64,000 nt of DNA, taken from Spirosoma sp. KCTC 42546. GTDB lineage: Bacteria; Bacteroidota; Bacteroidia; Cytophagales; Spirosomataceae. Shown here in pieces: positions 37,270 to 46,912 of the stretch (its first letter is position 1; each line of letters starts with the position of its first letter). The stretch covers positions 4,134,501-4,198,500 of the forward strand of contig NZ_CP041360.1 of the NCBI RefSeq assembly GCF_006965485.1. The letters run 5' to 3'. The notes beneath the pieces are model-generated. The model was not told where the DNA came from. It saw nothing but the letters and a program-made list of their open reading frames with translations, and did no database searches. The position numbers and the translations under genes are program-made.

Positions 37270-40146
37270 CTATTGACTCATGGCTTCCATAAACTTGATC
37301 CCCGCCAGGGTCATAAGCGGTTGAATCGACTTCGCTTTATCGTTTTTAAAAACGAAATAAACGTCATGAATCCCTTCAGTATCTTTAAGAGCCATCTTCA
37401 CAGAGGGCGCTGGTCTCCTGAACCGATTAGGCGTTGGTGCTGCCGGAGCTGCGCCTGGTGTTGCGGTCGTACTGGCGGGTGGCGTAGCGGATTCCATCTG
37501 CGCCATAAGTTTTGCCATATCAACCTCGGGCGCTAATTCAACAGTTGCTTCGCCAATGAGTGGGCCAGTAGGCGAATTTAAATGGGCTTCAATCGTACCA
37601 CCAGCGCTGCCTTCGCGTCGTTGAGCGGAGGCACCAAAGTCTAACTGCTTAATGCCCGTCAGATCTAACCGATGAAAACCAATATAACTATTCGCGTAGG
37701 GAATTACGTTCATGCCTTTCCCCATACCCCGTGCTTTCAATTCAGCTCCGTGTACAACTGCGGCATCCGACGCATTCATTTGCGGACTATGCAATACAAT
37801 CATTCGTTCGGAGGTTTGTGTTGGAACAGTTTTGGCACCCCGGTCTGTATAGGCAGCCCGCACCAGTACGGAGCCCTGCCCATTGTCTCCTTCAGGCAAT
37901 CTCACGCTATAACTCCCTTGCATGGGCAACGAGCTAAAGGTCTTCTCATTCACATTCAGAATGTATTTCACAATTACCTCAGCATCGGCCTCTGACATAG
38001 CCGGGTGCCCAGGCATGGCCACATCGCCCCATACACCCACGCCCCCATTGCGAATTTTCTTGACTAACTGATTCGTTGCACTAGCATTGCCTTTGTATTT
38101 GGTTGCAATTGCGGTAAACATCGGCCCAACCGATTTAGTATTGACCTGATGGCAAACTTTGCAATCGCTCTGACTAATAAGGGTTTGAGCCACAGCATAT
38201 TGCGTGGATGCATCAACGCTCCGCTGGCTTTGCATGACTTCGGCATAATCGAAACCTTCTGAGGTGTAGTCAATACTTACTGCCACTTTTTCGGGTGTAA
38301 TTTTACCGCTGCTCAGAGTTCCGTCCTCCTTATCATCCACATTCACTGCGTACCGAATTGGTTGGTTAGGAAAGAAAAACGTTTTATTGCTGGTCAGATT
38401 CATCGCTACTTCGGGCGGCTCATTCCCGGCAATGATCTTCACCGATTTACTATTGGATGCTCCCTTCGCATCCGTCACCGTCAACGTAGCGGTATACACG
38501 CCTGCCTTATCAAAACTAACGGCCGGATCGGCAATATTAAACACCTTTGGTGCAACTCCGGGAGCCGTTACTTTCCACTGATAGGTAAGTTTATCACCAT
38601 CAAAATCCTTAGTTCCGTTGGCTAACAGTGTTAGCTTAAGTGGTATGGTTCCCCCTTTTTTACTAGTCGAAGCTTCGACAATTGGTTTTCGGTTACCGCC
38701 GTTATATTCAATCCGAACCAGCTTGGCGTTGTCGCTTTTACGAAACCAGTTGCTGCCGTACTCCAGTGTATAGAGATCACCGTCGGGGCCAAACTTCATA
38801 TCAATTGGCTCAACGGGATGGTAGTTTGGCAATACGCGCTCCATGGATTTATAGTTACCCTCTGCATCCATTGTAACGGCCATAATCCAGCCCCGCGAGA
38901 AGTCAGTAATGATCCATTTGTTCTCGTAATACGCAGGCCAGGGTCGTTTAGCTCCTTTGAAATCGGACTGGTGATAAACCGGCCCACCCGTGGCAGAACG
39001 CGATCCGGTTCCCACCAAAGGAAACTCCTCCGACACGCCATATGGGTAATAAATAAACGAAGGAGCAACCGGTGGTAATTCTTTCAGACCCGTATTGTTG
39101 GGTGAATTATTAATCGGCTTGTTCGGATCTTTTTTCTCCAGCGGCTTCTTCTCCCCATAATCATACACCGGAAATGCCTGCATGTTGCCTACAAACCAGG
39201 GCCAGCCAAAATTACCCGGCTTGCGGGCCTGGTTCAACTCGTCATAACCGCGGGGGCCAATCTCCGAATCGGAGGTGGCATCCGGACCAACTTCGCCCCA
39301 GTAGACGTAGCCAGTCTTGCTGTCGATTGAAATTCGCCAGGCATTCCGATGTCCCATCGAGTAAATCTCTGGGCGAGTCTTAGTGGTTCCCTTTGGAAAC
39401 AGGTTCCCCTCGGGAACGGTATACGTACCATTCGCTTCGGGGTGAATACGAAGAATTTTACCGCGTAGATCATCTGTGTTTCCAGCATGTCCCTGATCGT
39501 CCCAGCTACTACGACCGGGGCGCTCGTCGGTTTGTGCGGCCTGCTGGTTACCGGTATTGTTCCCTACGGTCAGGTACAGATTACCCGCCCGGTCCCAGGT
39601 CATACCCCCACCTGTATGGCAGCAAACTTCGCGCTGGGTTGGCACTTCGATTAACACTTTCTCCGATTTCTCGACCAGCTTGTCGTTAATCAGATCCCAA
39701 CGGGTCAGAATATGTTTTTTCTCGGTTGGGTGTGCATAGTACAAATACACCCAATGGTTTTTCTCGAAGTTCGGATCGAGGCTCAACCCCATTAAGCCTT
39801 CCTCTGCTTCAGACACTCTACCTTCTGCCGATGTGTATTTCGTATTGACCGGAATCGTAGCGATCAGCTCAACCGTTTTAGTAACTGGATCATATTTTTT
39901 GAAGCCTCCTTTCCGCTCAATGATGTAGGCAGTACCGTCTTTCAGTACGTCGAATGTCATGGGTTCATCGAGATCATCAGCCACGATTACGGGCGTAAAT
40001 CGGCTATCATCAGGCTTTTGCGACGGGGAGTCATCCTGCACCACGAAGGATGCCAATCCAAGCACCAGTACCGTATGCAATGCTATTGACAAGGGCAGAT
40101 GCCGCAGGAAAGCCCTTTTTTTAGGAATACGTTTTGGTAGTATCAT
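37270..40146 (-). CDS. Multi-domain PQQ-type sugar dehydrogenase with PKD and cytochrome c
   Basis: A 958-residue envelope protein with an N-terminal membrane-spanning signal (SIALHTVLVLGLASFVV). Domains in order: a beta-propeller of the soluble glucose dehydrogenase type (EEGLMGLSLDPNF, CCHTGGGMTWDRAGNLYLTVGNN, ILRIHPEANG, EIYSMGHRNAWRISID), a PKD domain (GTKDFDGDKLTYQWKV), a c-type cytochrome with CKVCH near residues 655-660 and its Met ligand region (VAMPGHPAMS), and a C-terminal CBM6-like beta domain (FHRLDLTGIKQL). This fits sugar oxidation coupled to the respiratory chain. The TIM-barrel epimerase follows 10 nt upstream on the same strand. Confidence 0.85.
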   Translation of the reverse strand: MILPKRIPKKRAFLRHLPLSIALHTVLVLGLASFVVQDDSPSQKPDDSRFTPVIVADDLDEPMTFDVLKDGTAYIIERKGGFKKYDPVTKTVELIATIPVNTKYTSAEGRVSEAEEGLMGLSLDPNFEKNHWVYLYYAHPTEKKHILTRWDLINDKLVEKSEKVLIEVPTQREVCCHTGGGMTWDRAGNLYLTVGNNTGNQQAAQTDERPGRSSWDDQGHAGNTDDLRGKILRIHPEANGTYTVPEGNLFPKGTTKTRPEIYSMGHRNAWRISIDSKTGYVYWGEVGPDATSDSEIGPRGYDELNQARKPGNFGWPWFVGNMQAFPVYDYGEKKPLEKKDPNKPINNSPNNTGLKELPPVAPSFIYYPYGVSEEFPLVGTGSRSATGGPVYHQSDFKGAKRPWPAYYENKWIITDFSRGWIMAVTMDAEGNYKSMERVLPNYHPVEPIDMKFGPDGDLYTLEYGSNWFRKSDNAKLVRIEYNGGNRKPIVEASTSKKGGTIPLKLTLLANGTKDFDGDKLTYQWKVTAPGVAPKVFNIADPAVSFDKAGVYTATLTVTDAKGASNSKSVKIIAGNEPPEVAMNLTSNKTFFFPNQPIRYAVNVDDKEDGTLSSGKITPEKVAVSIDYTSEGFDYAEVMQSQRSVDASTQYAVAQTLISQSDCKVCHQVNTKSVGPMFTAIATKYKGNASATNQLVKKIRNGGVGVWGDVAMPGHPAMSEADAEVIVKYILNVNEKTFSSLPMQGSYSVRLPEGDNGQGSVLVRAAYTDRGAKTVPTQTSERMIVLHSPQMNASDAAVVHGAELKARGMGKGMNVIPYANSYIGFHRLDLTGIKQLDFGASAQRREGSAGGTIEAHLNSPTGPLIGEATVELAPEVDMAKLMAQMESATPPASTTATPGAAPAAPTPNRFRRPAPSVKMALKDTEGIHDVYFVFKNDKAKSIQPLMTLAGIKFMEAMSQ

Positions 40147-40156
40147 ATCGACTGAG

Positions 40157-41134
40157 TTAGGCCGGTAATTTTTTCAGATACGTGTAACTAGTCGTGATGC
40201 TCTCAATAGGTTGAGCCGCCATGTCCTGCTCCACAAAGAAGTATTTTAGGCCAGCTAGCTTAGCAGCAGCAAACGCACTTTTGAAATCAACAACTCCGTT
40301 TCCTACTTCCGTAATCGTTTTCAGGTCGGATTTGATGTCTTTAGTATGCCAGAGGGGGAAACGGCCCGGATGCTCTTTAAACAATTTCACGGGATCTTTA
40401 CCCGCTTTCACGGCCCAAGCCAGATCTAACTCCATCTTAACCAGATCTTTGTCTGTTTGCGAGAGGATTAAATCATAAGGTGTCTTGCCCCCTTCAACGG
40501 CATCGAATTCGGTGGCGTGGTTATGATAGGCAAATCCAATACCGGCTTTTTTACAGGCTTCACCCGTTTTCTGGAACACCTCAATCGACTTCTGAATCTC
40601 ATCGAGTGTAGCCACAGGCGTACTGGCACAAACTAAATACGTCAATCCGCCTTCACCCGCTTCATCAACCAATTGCTGATAGTTGTCCCGCAGATTGAGC
40701 ATGGGTGGCATCTTTGAAAAATCCATAGCTGGACGTGGGTTGGCTCCGGCAGGTGCCTGCCCTCCACCGGCGGTTCCAGTCGTGCTGGCGGGCGGTGTTG
40801 GTCGTGGCTTAAAGGGCGCGCCCCCTGCATGGTGAGCCCTCCAGGTCATGCCCAGATCTTCAACTACTTTTTTAAATTCTTTTGCCGTATAGCCGTAATA
40901 GCCTCCCTTCAAACTAAATGCCGATTCAACTTCTTTGTAGCCTACGGCAGCCACTTTTTCAAGGGTTCCTTTTGGATCATCGCTCATGGGCCGAAACAGC
41001 GTAAACAACTGTAGCCCGATTGGGCGGGGAGCCAGGGCGGGAAATAAGGCGTCGGCCTGAACAAGTTGGGGTAAAACAAGACCACCGAGGGTCAACGCTC
41101 CGGCGTCGCAAAGAAACGAACGTCTGGTATTCAT
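40157..41134 (-). CDS. Tat-exported TIM-barrel sugar isomerase/epimerase
   Basis: A 325-residue xylose isomerase-like protein. It has a twin-arginine signal (RRSFLCDAGALTLGG). The barrel shows LQLFTLFRPM, KEVESAFSL, YHNHATEFDAVEGG, LDLAWAVKAGKDPVKLF and HTKDI, metal-binding positions of the family. A Pro/Gly/Thr/Ala-rich insert (PRPTPPASTTGTAGGG) sits mid-protein. Periplasmic sugar epimerisation or isomerisation is likely; substrate unknown. It is the first gene of a unit with the PQQ-type dehydrogenase, 10 nt downstream. Confidence 0.85.
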   Translation of the reverse strand: MNTRRSFLCDAGALTLGGLVLPQLVQADALFPALAPRPIGLQLFTLFRPMSDDPKGTLEKVAAVGYKEVESAFSLKGGYYGYTAKEFKKVVEDLGMTWRAHHAGGAPFKPRPTPPASTTGTAGGGQAPAGANPRPAMDFSKMPPMLNLRDNYQQLVDEAGEGGLTYLVCASTPVATLDEIQKSIEVFQKTGEACKKAGIGFAYHNHATEFDAVEGGKTPYDLILSQTDKDLVKMELDLAWAVKAGKDPVKLFKEHPGRFPLWHTKDIKSDLKTITEVGNGVVDFKSAFAAAKLAGLKYFFVEQDMAAQPIESITTSYTYLKKLPA

Positions 41135-41356
41135 AGGTATACGTTTGGGGTTTAAACAAACAACACAGACGAGGGGAACGCCAACACAGGTATTACCTCT
41201 ACCTCCAAAATTGTTGTTTGATTACTCAAAACAACAGTAGTTCATTCACTCCCAAAAACGCAATAGACCGAAGCCCAGAAAATATCGGCAGATAGCCCAT
41301 TTCAGCCGATGAATGGATTGTAGAATTTACAGGTTCATTTGTATTAATTAAAAATA

Positions 41357-41431
41357 GTCAGGTATAGTCTGGAATGAGCAAGGTTGAGTTTATGAACTAC
41401 CAACCCTTGACTTTATCAGACTATACCTGAC
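41357..41431. repeat. 15-bp inverted repeat with inner stem
   Basis: Exact arms at 41357-41371 and 41417-41431 (GTCAGGTATAGTCTG) with an inner CAAGGTTG/CAACCCTTG pairing. It lies between co-directional genes, 20 nt after the proS stop. Confidence 0.8.
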
Positions 41432-41450
41432 CACTGTTTACCTGCTACTA

Positions 41451-42923
41451 TCAATAAGCCCGCGCAAACACCACACGCCCTTTCGAGGGTTTACCTGAAT
41501 AGACGCACGTTCCTTCTTCGGCTTCCTGATCGAAGGGAATGCAGCGAATAGTGGCTTTAGTTGCTTCTTTGATGGCTTCTTCGGTTTCGGAAGTGCCATC
41601 CCAGTGGGCCATCAAAAATCCTCCTTTCTCGATTTGCTCCTGAAACTGCTCAAACGTATCGACCTTAAACGTATTATCCTGACGGAACGCTTTGGCCTTT
41701 GCATAAATCGTAGCCTGAATATCATCCAGCAACGCTTTAATACGCTCAGTCAATCCATCGAAGGGGACCGTTTCCTTACTTTTCAGATCACGACGGGCAA
41801 TTTCAACCGTTCCGTTTTCCAGATCACGTCCGCCCATAGCCAGCCGAACGGGAACACCCCGTAACTCGTACTCAGCGAATTTCCAGCCTGGTTTATTCGC
41901 ATCTGAATCATCGAACTTTACCGAAATTCCTGCCTTTTTCAACTCCTGAACCAACGGTTTAATTTTGGCAGACAACTGCTCCAATTGCTCTTCCGTGCGA
42001 TAAATTGGCACGATCACCACCTGAATAGGCGCCAGTTTGGGAGGTAGAACAAGCCCATCATCGTCGGAGTGGGCCATAATTAAGGCACCCATCAATCGGG
42101 TTGAAACACCCCAGGATGTGCCCCATACATAATCCAGTTGATTCTGTTTATTCAGAAATTGCACATCGAACGCTTTGGCAAAGTTCTGGCCCAGAAAATG
42201 TGAGGTTCCGGCCTGAAGGGCTTTCCCATCCTGCATCATGGCTTCAATACAGAGCGTATCTTCGGCCCCGGCAAACCGTTCGTTGGCTGTTTTAGCGCCT
42301 TTAACAACCGGTAAGGCCATCCACTCTTCGGCAAACTGCGCGTACACATCAAGCATCTGCTGGGTTTCAGCTTTTGCTTCGTCAGACGTAGCATGGGCTG
42401 TATGCCCCTCCTGCCAGAGGAATTCGGTCGTGCGCAAAAAAATCCGTGTCCGCATCTCCCAGCGAACGACATTGGCCCACTGATTAATAAGTAAAGGCAG
42501 GTCCCGGTAGGACTGAATCCAGTTTTTGTACGTACTCCAGATTACCGTTTCCGACGTTGGCCGAACGATCAATTCCTCTTCCAGTTTTGCCTCAGGGTCA
42601 ACGATTACACCAGAACCATCTTCTGCATTTTTAAGCCGGTAATGCGTAACAACAGCACACTCTTTGGCAAAGCCCTCTACGTGAGAGGCTTCTTTACTTA
42701 AGAATGATTTGGGGATGAACAGGGGAAAGTATGCATTCGAATGGCCCGTTTCCTTGAACATATCATCCAGAGCTCGCTGCATTTTTTCCCAGATCGAAAA
42801 CCCGTAGGGTTTAATGACCATACAGCCCCGAACGGCTGAATTTTCGGCTAGATCAGCTCGCTTAATTAACTCGTTATACCACTCGGAATAATTCTCACTA
42901 CGGGACGGAATCGCTTTTGCCAT
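41451..42923 (-). CDS. proS: Prolyl-tRNA synthetase, archaeal/eukaryotic type
   Basis: A 490-residue class II synthetase charging tRNA-Pro. The class II motifs are seen at [55 protein letters not shown] (motif 2 region) and the anticodon-binding domain ([16 protein letters not shown]). It lacks the editing insert of the bacterial type and ends FARAY with a C-terminal tyrosine, as in the archaeal/eukaryotic type. The ATG at 42923 (MAKAIPS) is preferred; two upstream in-frame ATGs (42938, 42956) lie within the long hairpin at 42936-43015. Confidence 0.93.
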   Translation of the reverse strand: MAKAIPSRSENYSEWYNELIKRADLAENSAVRGCMVIKPYGFSIWEKMQRALDDMFKETGHSNAYFPLFIPKSFLSKEASHVEGFAKECAVVTHYRLKNAEDGSGVIVDPEAKLEEELIVRPTSETVIWSTYKNWIQSYRDLPLLINQWANVVRWEMRTRIFLRTTEFLWQEGHTAHATSDEAKAETQQMLDVYAQFAEEWMALPVVKGAKTANERFAGAEDTLCIEAMMQDGKALQAGTSHFLGQNFAKAFDVQFLNKQNQLDYVWGTSWGVSTRLMGALIMAHSDDDGLVLPPKLAPIQVVIVPIYRTEEQLEQLSAKIKPLVQELKKAGISVKFDDSDANKPGWKFAEYELRGVPVRLAMGGRDLENGTVEIARRDLKSKETVPFDGLTERIKALLDDIQATIYAKAKAFRQDNTFKVDTFEQFQEQIEKGGFLMAHWDGTSETEEAIKEATKATIRCIPFDQEAEEGTCVYSGKPSKGRVVFARAY

Positions 42924-42935
42924 GTTTTGATAGGC

Positions 42936-43015
42936 CATTGATTGTCCCTGAATCATTTATGGTCATTTTTCGTGATAGAACTAAATGACCATGAATGATT
43001 CAGGGACAATCAATG
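42936..43015. repeat. 33-bp inverted repeat in a divergent promoter region
   Basis: The arms 42936-42968 and 42983-43015 match at 32 of 33, around a 14-nt loop. It sits in the proS leader and faces the divergent gene at 43184, so it cannot be a simple terminator. Confidence 0.88.
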
Positions 43016-43183
43016 ACTTTTTTTAAAGACGGATTAAACCTTATTGATTAAAATGGAATCTAATAGAAGATAACTTGCAAAGATAGGTTTTTACTCTATT
43101 TTTGTAATCAAACTAGCCATTCCTGTGTTATAGATTGAAATGGCAGTTTACATGAGCCTTTATTACTTTAATTCCCTTGCCAA

Positions 43184-44509
43184 ATGAAAACGCAACGACT
43201 ATATTCTTACCTGACGTTGGCCGCCCTACTTAGCATCTGGAGTTGTACGTCCAGCCGTCAGACTGCGCAGAACACCGGTGAAGTGGATGATCTGTACGGA
43301 GTTTCCGGTAATTCGGAAGTATATGCCAGTAATCGCCAGTCGGATGGGTACAGTGGTCAGCAATCGAGCCGATCGCTGCAACGGCAGCAACAACGCTCAC
43401 TCCGGAATGCCAATCCCGATTATGCCGATGATCAGCAGTATGGTATCAATGGTAGTAGCAACACAGATGAGTACTACTCCGAGTTAAGTACTCGTAAGCT
43501 AAATCGGGGCCTTTCTGCCGATCCAGGCTGGAATGATACCGGAACGAATGCCTATAACTCAGGCTTTGTGAATGGGTACAACTCAGCTACAGCCTCGGCT
43601 TACAGCTGGAACCGCTGGGGTTTCAACAACACTGGCTTCTACAGTGGCCTTGGCCTAGGTTTAGGCCTGGGTGGTTATGGCTACAATAGCTTCGGGTTTG
43701 GCTTTGGTAGTCCATTCTACTCGCCTTTCTATGGTAGTTCCTACGCCTATAGCCCCTTCTATTCGCCCTTTGGATACGGTTCTTATTATGATCCGTTCTA
43801 TAGCTCCTATGCGTATGGTGGGTTTGGTGGCTATTACAGCCCCTTCTATTCACCCTATTACAGCGGTGGCTATTATGGCGGTTCGTATATCAACAATGGT
43901 TACGTAACCGGAGCTGATCCTTACCGTACCCGCACGTATGCACGTACAACTGATCGGTCGGCAGGTCGATACTCGACTCCGTTTGATAACTCGGCCCGTA
44001 CATACAATCCGAATGGAGGTCGTGCCAGCGCTAACAATTCCGGTTCAACCGCAACAACGCGCGGGAATGATGGCTATTATGCACGTCCAAGCGGTGGCAG
44101 TAACCGGGGAAGTTATTACTACGATAACAGTTCGAGCAGCAATGGCCGAACCAGTACCAATACAACGGCTCCCTCGTACAACAGCAATTCGGGCAGCGGC
44201 ACCAGCGAATACTACGCTCGCCCCCGCGAGAGCAACCGAGGTAGTTATACACCCTCTACCAGTGGCTCTAGCTACAGTAACGGTGGCAGTAGCCGGAGTA
44301 GTTATCAACCAAGTTACCAACAGCCAACTCAGTCGTACCAACAGAGTAGCCGGGGTAGCTATCAGCAATCGCAACCAAGTTATAGCCAACCTAGCTACAG
44401 TGCACCAAGCCGCAGCTATAGTGCGCCAAGCTACAGTGCTCCCAGTTCGGGTGGTGGTGGGGGCGGTGCCAGCCATTCAAGTGGTGGGGGCGGACGTGGC
44501 CCACGTTAG
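43184..44509 (+). CDS. Gly/Tyr/Ser-rich low-complexity lipoprotein
   Basis: A 441-residue lipoprotein (lipobox IWSC, Cys21). Residues 140-240 are nearly all Gly, Tyr, Phe, Ser, Pro (GYYSPFYSPYYSGGYYGG) and the C-terminal 170 are Ser/Gln/Tyr/Gly-rich (SYSAPSYSAPSSGGGGGG). Such prion-like composition suggests a surface scaffold or condensate-forming protein, but no domain is recognised. Apparent long frames on both strands here are composition shadows. It ends with a good terminator. Confidence 0.8.
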   Translation: MKTQRLYSYLTLAALLSIWSCTSSRQTAQNTGEVDDLYGVSGNSEVYASNRQSDGYSGQQSSRSLQRQQQRSLRNANPDYADDQQYGINGSSNTDEYYSELSTRKLNRGLSADPGWNDTGTNAYNSGFVNGYNSATASAYSWNRWGFNNTGFYSGLGLGLGLGGYGYNSFGFGFGSPFYSPFYGSSYAYSPFYSPFGYGSYYDPFYSSYAYGGFGGYYSPFYSPYYSGGYYGGSYINNGYVTGADPYRTRTYARTTDRSAGRYSTPFDNSARTYNPNGGRASANNSGSTATTRGNDGYYARPSGGSNRGSYYYDNSSSSNGRTSTNTTAPSYNSNSGSGTSEYYARPRESNRGSYTPSTSGSSYSNGGSSRSSYQPSYQQPTQSYQQSSRGSYQQSQPSYSQPSYSAPSRSYSAPSYSAPSSGGGGGGASHSSGGGGRGPR

Positions 44510-44530
44510 TTTTTTATAACTTATCAATAA

Positions 44531-44567
44531 AAAATCCCCGCTGGTTAGGACAATTAGCGGGGATTTT
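44531..44567 (+). terminator. Rho-independent terminator
   Basis: AAAATCCCCGCT faces AGCGGGGATTTT with a 13-nt loop, 21 nt after the lipoprotein's stop, followed by T-rich sequence. Confidence 0.85.
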
Positions 44568-44681
44568 CGTTTTGTAAGTGTTGTGCTATTAACGTATTTA
44601 TAAGATAGCGATTAAACGTTTATTCGTTAATCTGTTCTAATACGTATAATTATATCGCACTCCACCAATCGCCTTATAAAC

Positions 44682-46259
44682 ATGATTAAGCAGTCATTTT
44701 TTACAGTAGCCCTTATGGTAGCAACTCGTCTGGCTTTTAGTCAGGGAGCTGCCTTCGATTATGCAGACGATGCCTTTCGTTATTCTGATTTTAGCCAGAA
44801 TGGCACCGCCCGTTTCAGAGGTATTGGCGGAAACCACACTGCCCTGGGTGGCGATGCCAGTAATCTATCCGGTAATCCGGCTGGCTTGGCCTTCTACAAT
44901 CGGTCTGAGTTAAGTCTGAGCCCCATGTATACGTCGGCCAATAACCAGAGTACGTTTTTAGGTCAACAAACAACCGGCAGTAGTGGTAAAGTTAGCGTTG
45001 GCCAATTTGGCCTTATTCTACCTGGTAAAAACAATAATGGTAGCAGCCGCTGGCGCCGGACTACGTTTGGCATTGGCTATTCTCAGTCCGCAAACTTTTT
45101 CGATTATATCGACGCACGTGGGCTAAACAATAACCCGAATTCCTCTATCGCCCAGACGTATATTAATTCGGCAAATGCAGCGCAGTACAGCGAGACCGAA
45201 TTAATTAATGGATTTTATCCGAATGATCGTCAGGCAGATTTTAAAGAAGCTGCTGCCTATGGTCTGTTCTTAATTAATCCAACCACGACAACAACGCCAA
45301 GTTATTCTGGTCCGCCTTATACGCGCTATGATGCCACAACCCAGAAAGACCAGCGTTCAACCATTAGCCGCTCGGGTGCCCATTCACAGTGGACACTGGC
45401 CTATGCGGGTAACCTGGATGACAAATTATACATTGGTGGTTCGTTGGCACTGACTCATCTGAAATACTCCTCAGAAGTTGCATTTCTGGAAACGCCGGTC
45501 AATGGTCGCACCTTTGCGAATTATGGACAGACAAACCGGTTGGATATAACCGGCACGGGCATCAATGCTTCACTGGGTTTAATTTATAAACTAATTCCCC
45601 AGTTACAGATTGGTGCTACATTGATTACGCCGACGTTCAGCAGTGCGAATGAAGTCTTTGGTCAAACCCTATCGGCAGTAGCCAAAGACCCAAATCTTCA
45701 GCTGAAAACGAATTATGTGGATGTGGTTGACCCTTCTAATGAGTTTACTTACTCATTACAAACACCTTTACGGGCGTCGGGCGGAGCCACATACTTTATC
45801 GGAAATGGCAAAATCGGCTTCCTGACAGCAACGGCCGAGTACGTGAATTATCAGGGTATGCGGGTACGTACGTCCGCCTTCACAAATCAACAGGACAACA
45901 CCGACTTTAAAAATGATGTAAGACGGTTTGTTCAGGATACATACCAGAACGTAATTAATGTGCGAGCCGGGGCTGAAATCCGGGCGGGGCTGCTTCGTCT
46001 GCGGGCTGGGGTAGCTTACCTACCCAGTGCTTACAAACTTGATCTGGATCGGGTTGCAAAAGCAGATCGTTCTAAATTGCTGCTATCTGCCGGATTGGGC
46101 GTACGAAATGACCGCTTCTTTGCTGATCTATCCGGTTCTTATCTAACTTATAAATCAGGTTATTCTCCTTTCGAATTGCCTAATAGTGTTGATACGCCGA
46201 CGGTTGCCACAAACAATCGTAGTGCCAACCTGATGCTTTCGCTGGGTGTGTTTTTCTGA
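44682..46259 (+). CDS. FadL/OmpP1-type outer-membrane transporter
   Basis: A 525-residue beta-barrel with a signal peptide ending near AFSQGA. The N-terminal hatch-type segment (ARFRGIGGNHTALGGDASNLSGNPAGLAFY) is typical of FadL-like proteins carrying hydrophobic compounds through the outer membrane. It ends in a barrel strand (LMLSLGVFF). Substrate unknown. It may share a function with the preceding lipoprotein, though the gap holds a terminator. Confidence 0.83.
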   Translation: MIKQSFFTVALMVATRLAFSQGAAFDYADDAFRYSDFSQNGTARFRGIGGNHTALGGDASNLSGNPAGLAFYNRSELSLSPMYTSANNQSTFLGQQTTGSSGKVSVGQFGLILPGKNNNGSSRWRRTTFGIGYSQSANFFDYIDARGLNNNPNSSIAQTYINSANAAQYSETELINGFYPNDRQADFKEAAAYGLFLINPTTTTTPSYSGPPYTRYDATTQKDQRSTISRSGAHSQWTLAYAGNLDDKLYIGGSLALTHLKYSSEVAFLETPVNGRTFANYGQTNRLDITGTGINASLGLIYKLIPQLQIGATLITPTFSSANEVFGQTLSAVAKDPNLQLKTNYVDVVDPSNEFTYSLQTPLRASGGATYFIGNGKIGFLTATAEYVNYQGMRVRTSAFTNQQDNTDFKNDVRRFVQDTYQNVINVRAGAEIRAGLLRLRAGVAYLPSAYKLDLDRVAKADRSKLLLSAGLGVRNDRFFADLSGSYLTYKSGYSPFELPNSVDTPTVATNNRSANLMLSLGVFF

Positions 46260-46263
46260 TCAT

Positions 46264-46326
46264 AATAAGCGCGGGGCGTATGTACTAGAAGTGAACCATT
46301 TCTAGTACATACGCCCCGCGCTTATT
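46264..46326. repeat. Perfect 27-bp inverted repeat
   Basis: Exact arms at 46264-46290 and 46300-46326, with a 9-nt loop. It begins 4 nt after the porin stop and lies between convergent genes (porin, aroK). Confidence 0.92.
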
Positions 46327-46333
46327 ACGTTTA

Positions 46334-46840
46334 TCATAGCCATTTTCCTAATCTCCGCAGCAACTCATCCTCAGTTGTCTCTCCCGAAATAATGATATTA
46401 GCCTGTGAGTAAATAGGCAATCGGAGTTCATACCGTTTTTGCAATACGGTGAGCAGTTCGGGATCGTTTGCATTATTCAGCGGGCGATCCTCATGAGCAT
46501 GCGCCTGTATCCGCCTGGCCAGCACATCTACAGGCACATCTAAAAATACAGACACGCCTGTTGCCTTGATGTACTCCATATTATTATGATAGCAAGGCAT
46601 GCCGCCCCCCGTCGACACCACCATATTCGCGCCCGGTTTGAGATTCCGAAGAACCCGCCGTTCGACCTCCCGAAAATATTCCTCGCCTGATTCGGCAAAA
46701 ATCTCGGGAATGGAGCGTCCTTCTTCCCGAACAATGATCTTATCGGTATCGATAAACCGGTAATGCAAGACATCAGCGATACGTTTACCAAGCGTACTCT
46801 TGCCTGACGATGGCATACCGATAAGGAAAATATTTTTCAT
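46334..46840 (-). CDS. aroK: Shikimate kinase
   Basis: A 168-residue P-loop kinase phosphorylating shikimate on the 3-OH in aromatic amino-acid synthesis. Walker A is GMPSSGKSTLGKR. The shikimate-binding residues are in FIDTDKII, REVERRVLRNL and STGGGMPCY; the lid is in RPLNNAND. Length is usual. It converges with the porin and has its own short leader. Confidence 0.95.
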   Translation of the reverse strand: MKNIFLIGMPSSGKSTLGKRIADVLHYRFIDTDKIIVREEGRSIPEIFAESGEEYFREVERRVLRNLKPGANMVVSTGGGMPCYHNNMEYIKATGVSVFLDVPVDVLARRIQAHAHEDRPLNNANDPELLTVLQKRYELRLPIYSQANIIISGETTEDELLRRLGKWL

Positions 46841-46912
46841 GATTTGTGTAGTGATGAAAGCAAATGCAGTTAGTCACAGAATTGCTCAATGCACTGACTT
46901 CACCTAGTTCAC

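Noticed and set aside
43623..44519. Long frames in other frames and on the other strand within the Gly/Tyr-rich lipoprotein
   Set aside because: Repetitive GGN/TAY codons suppress stops in all frames. The + frame from 43184 has a lipoprotein signal and a proper terminator, so the others are shadows.
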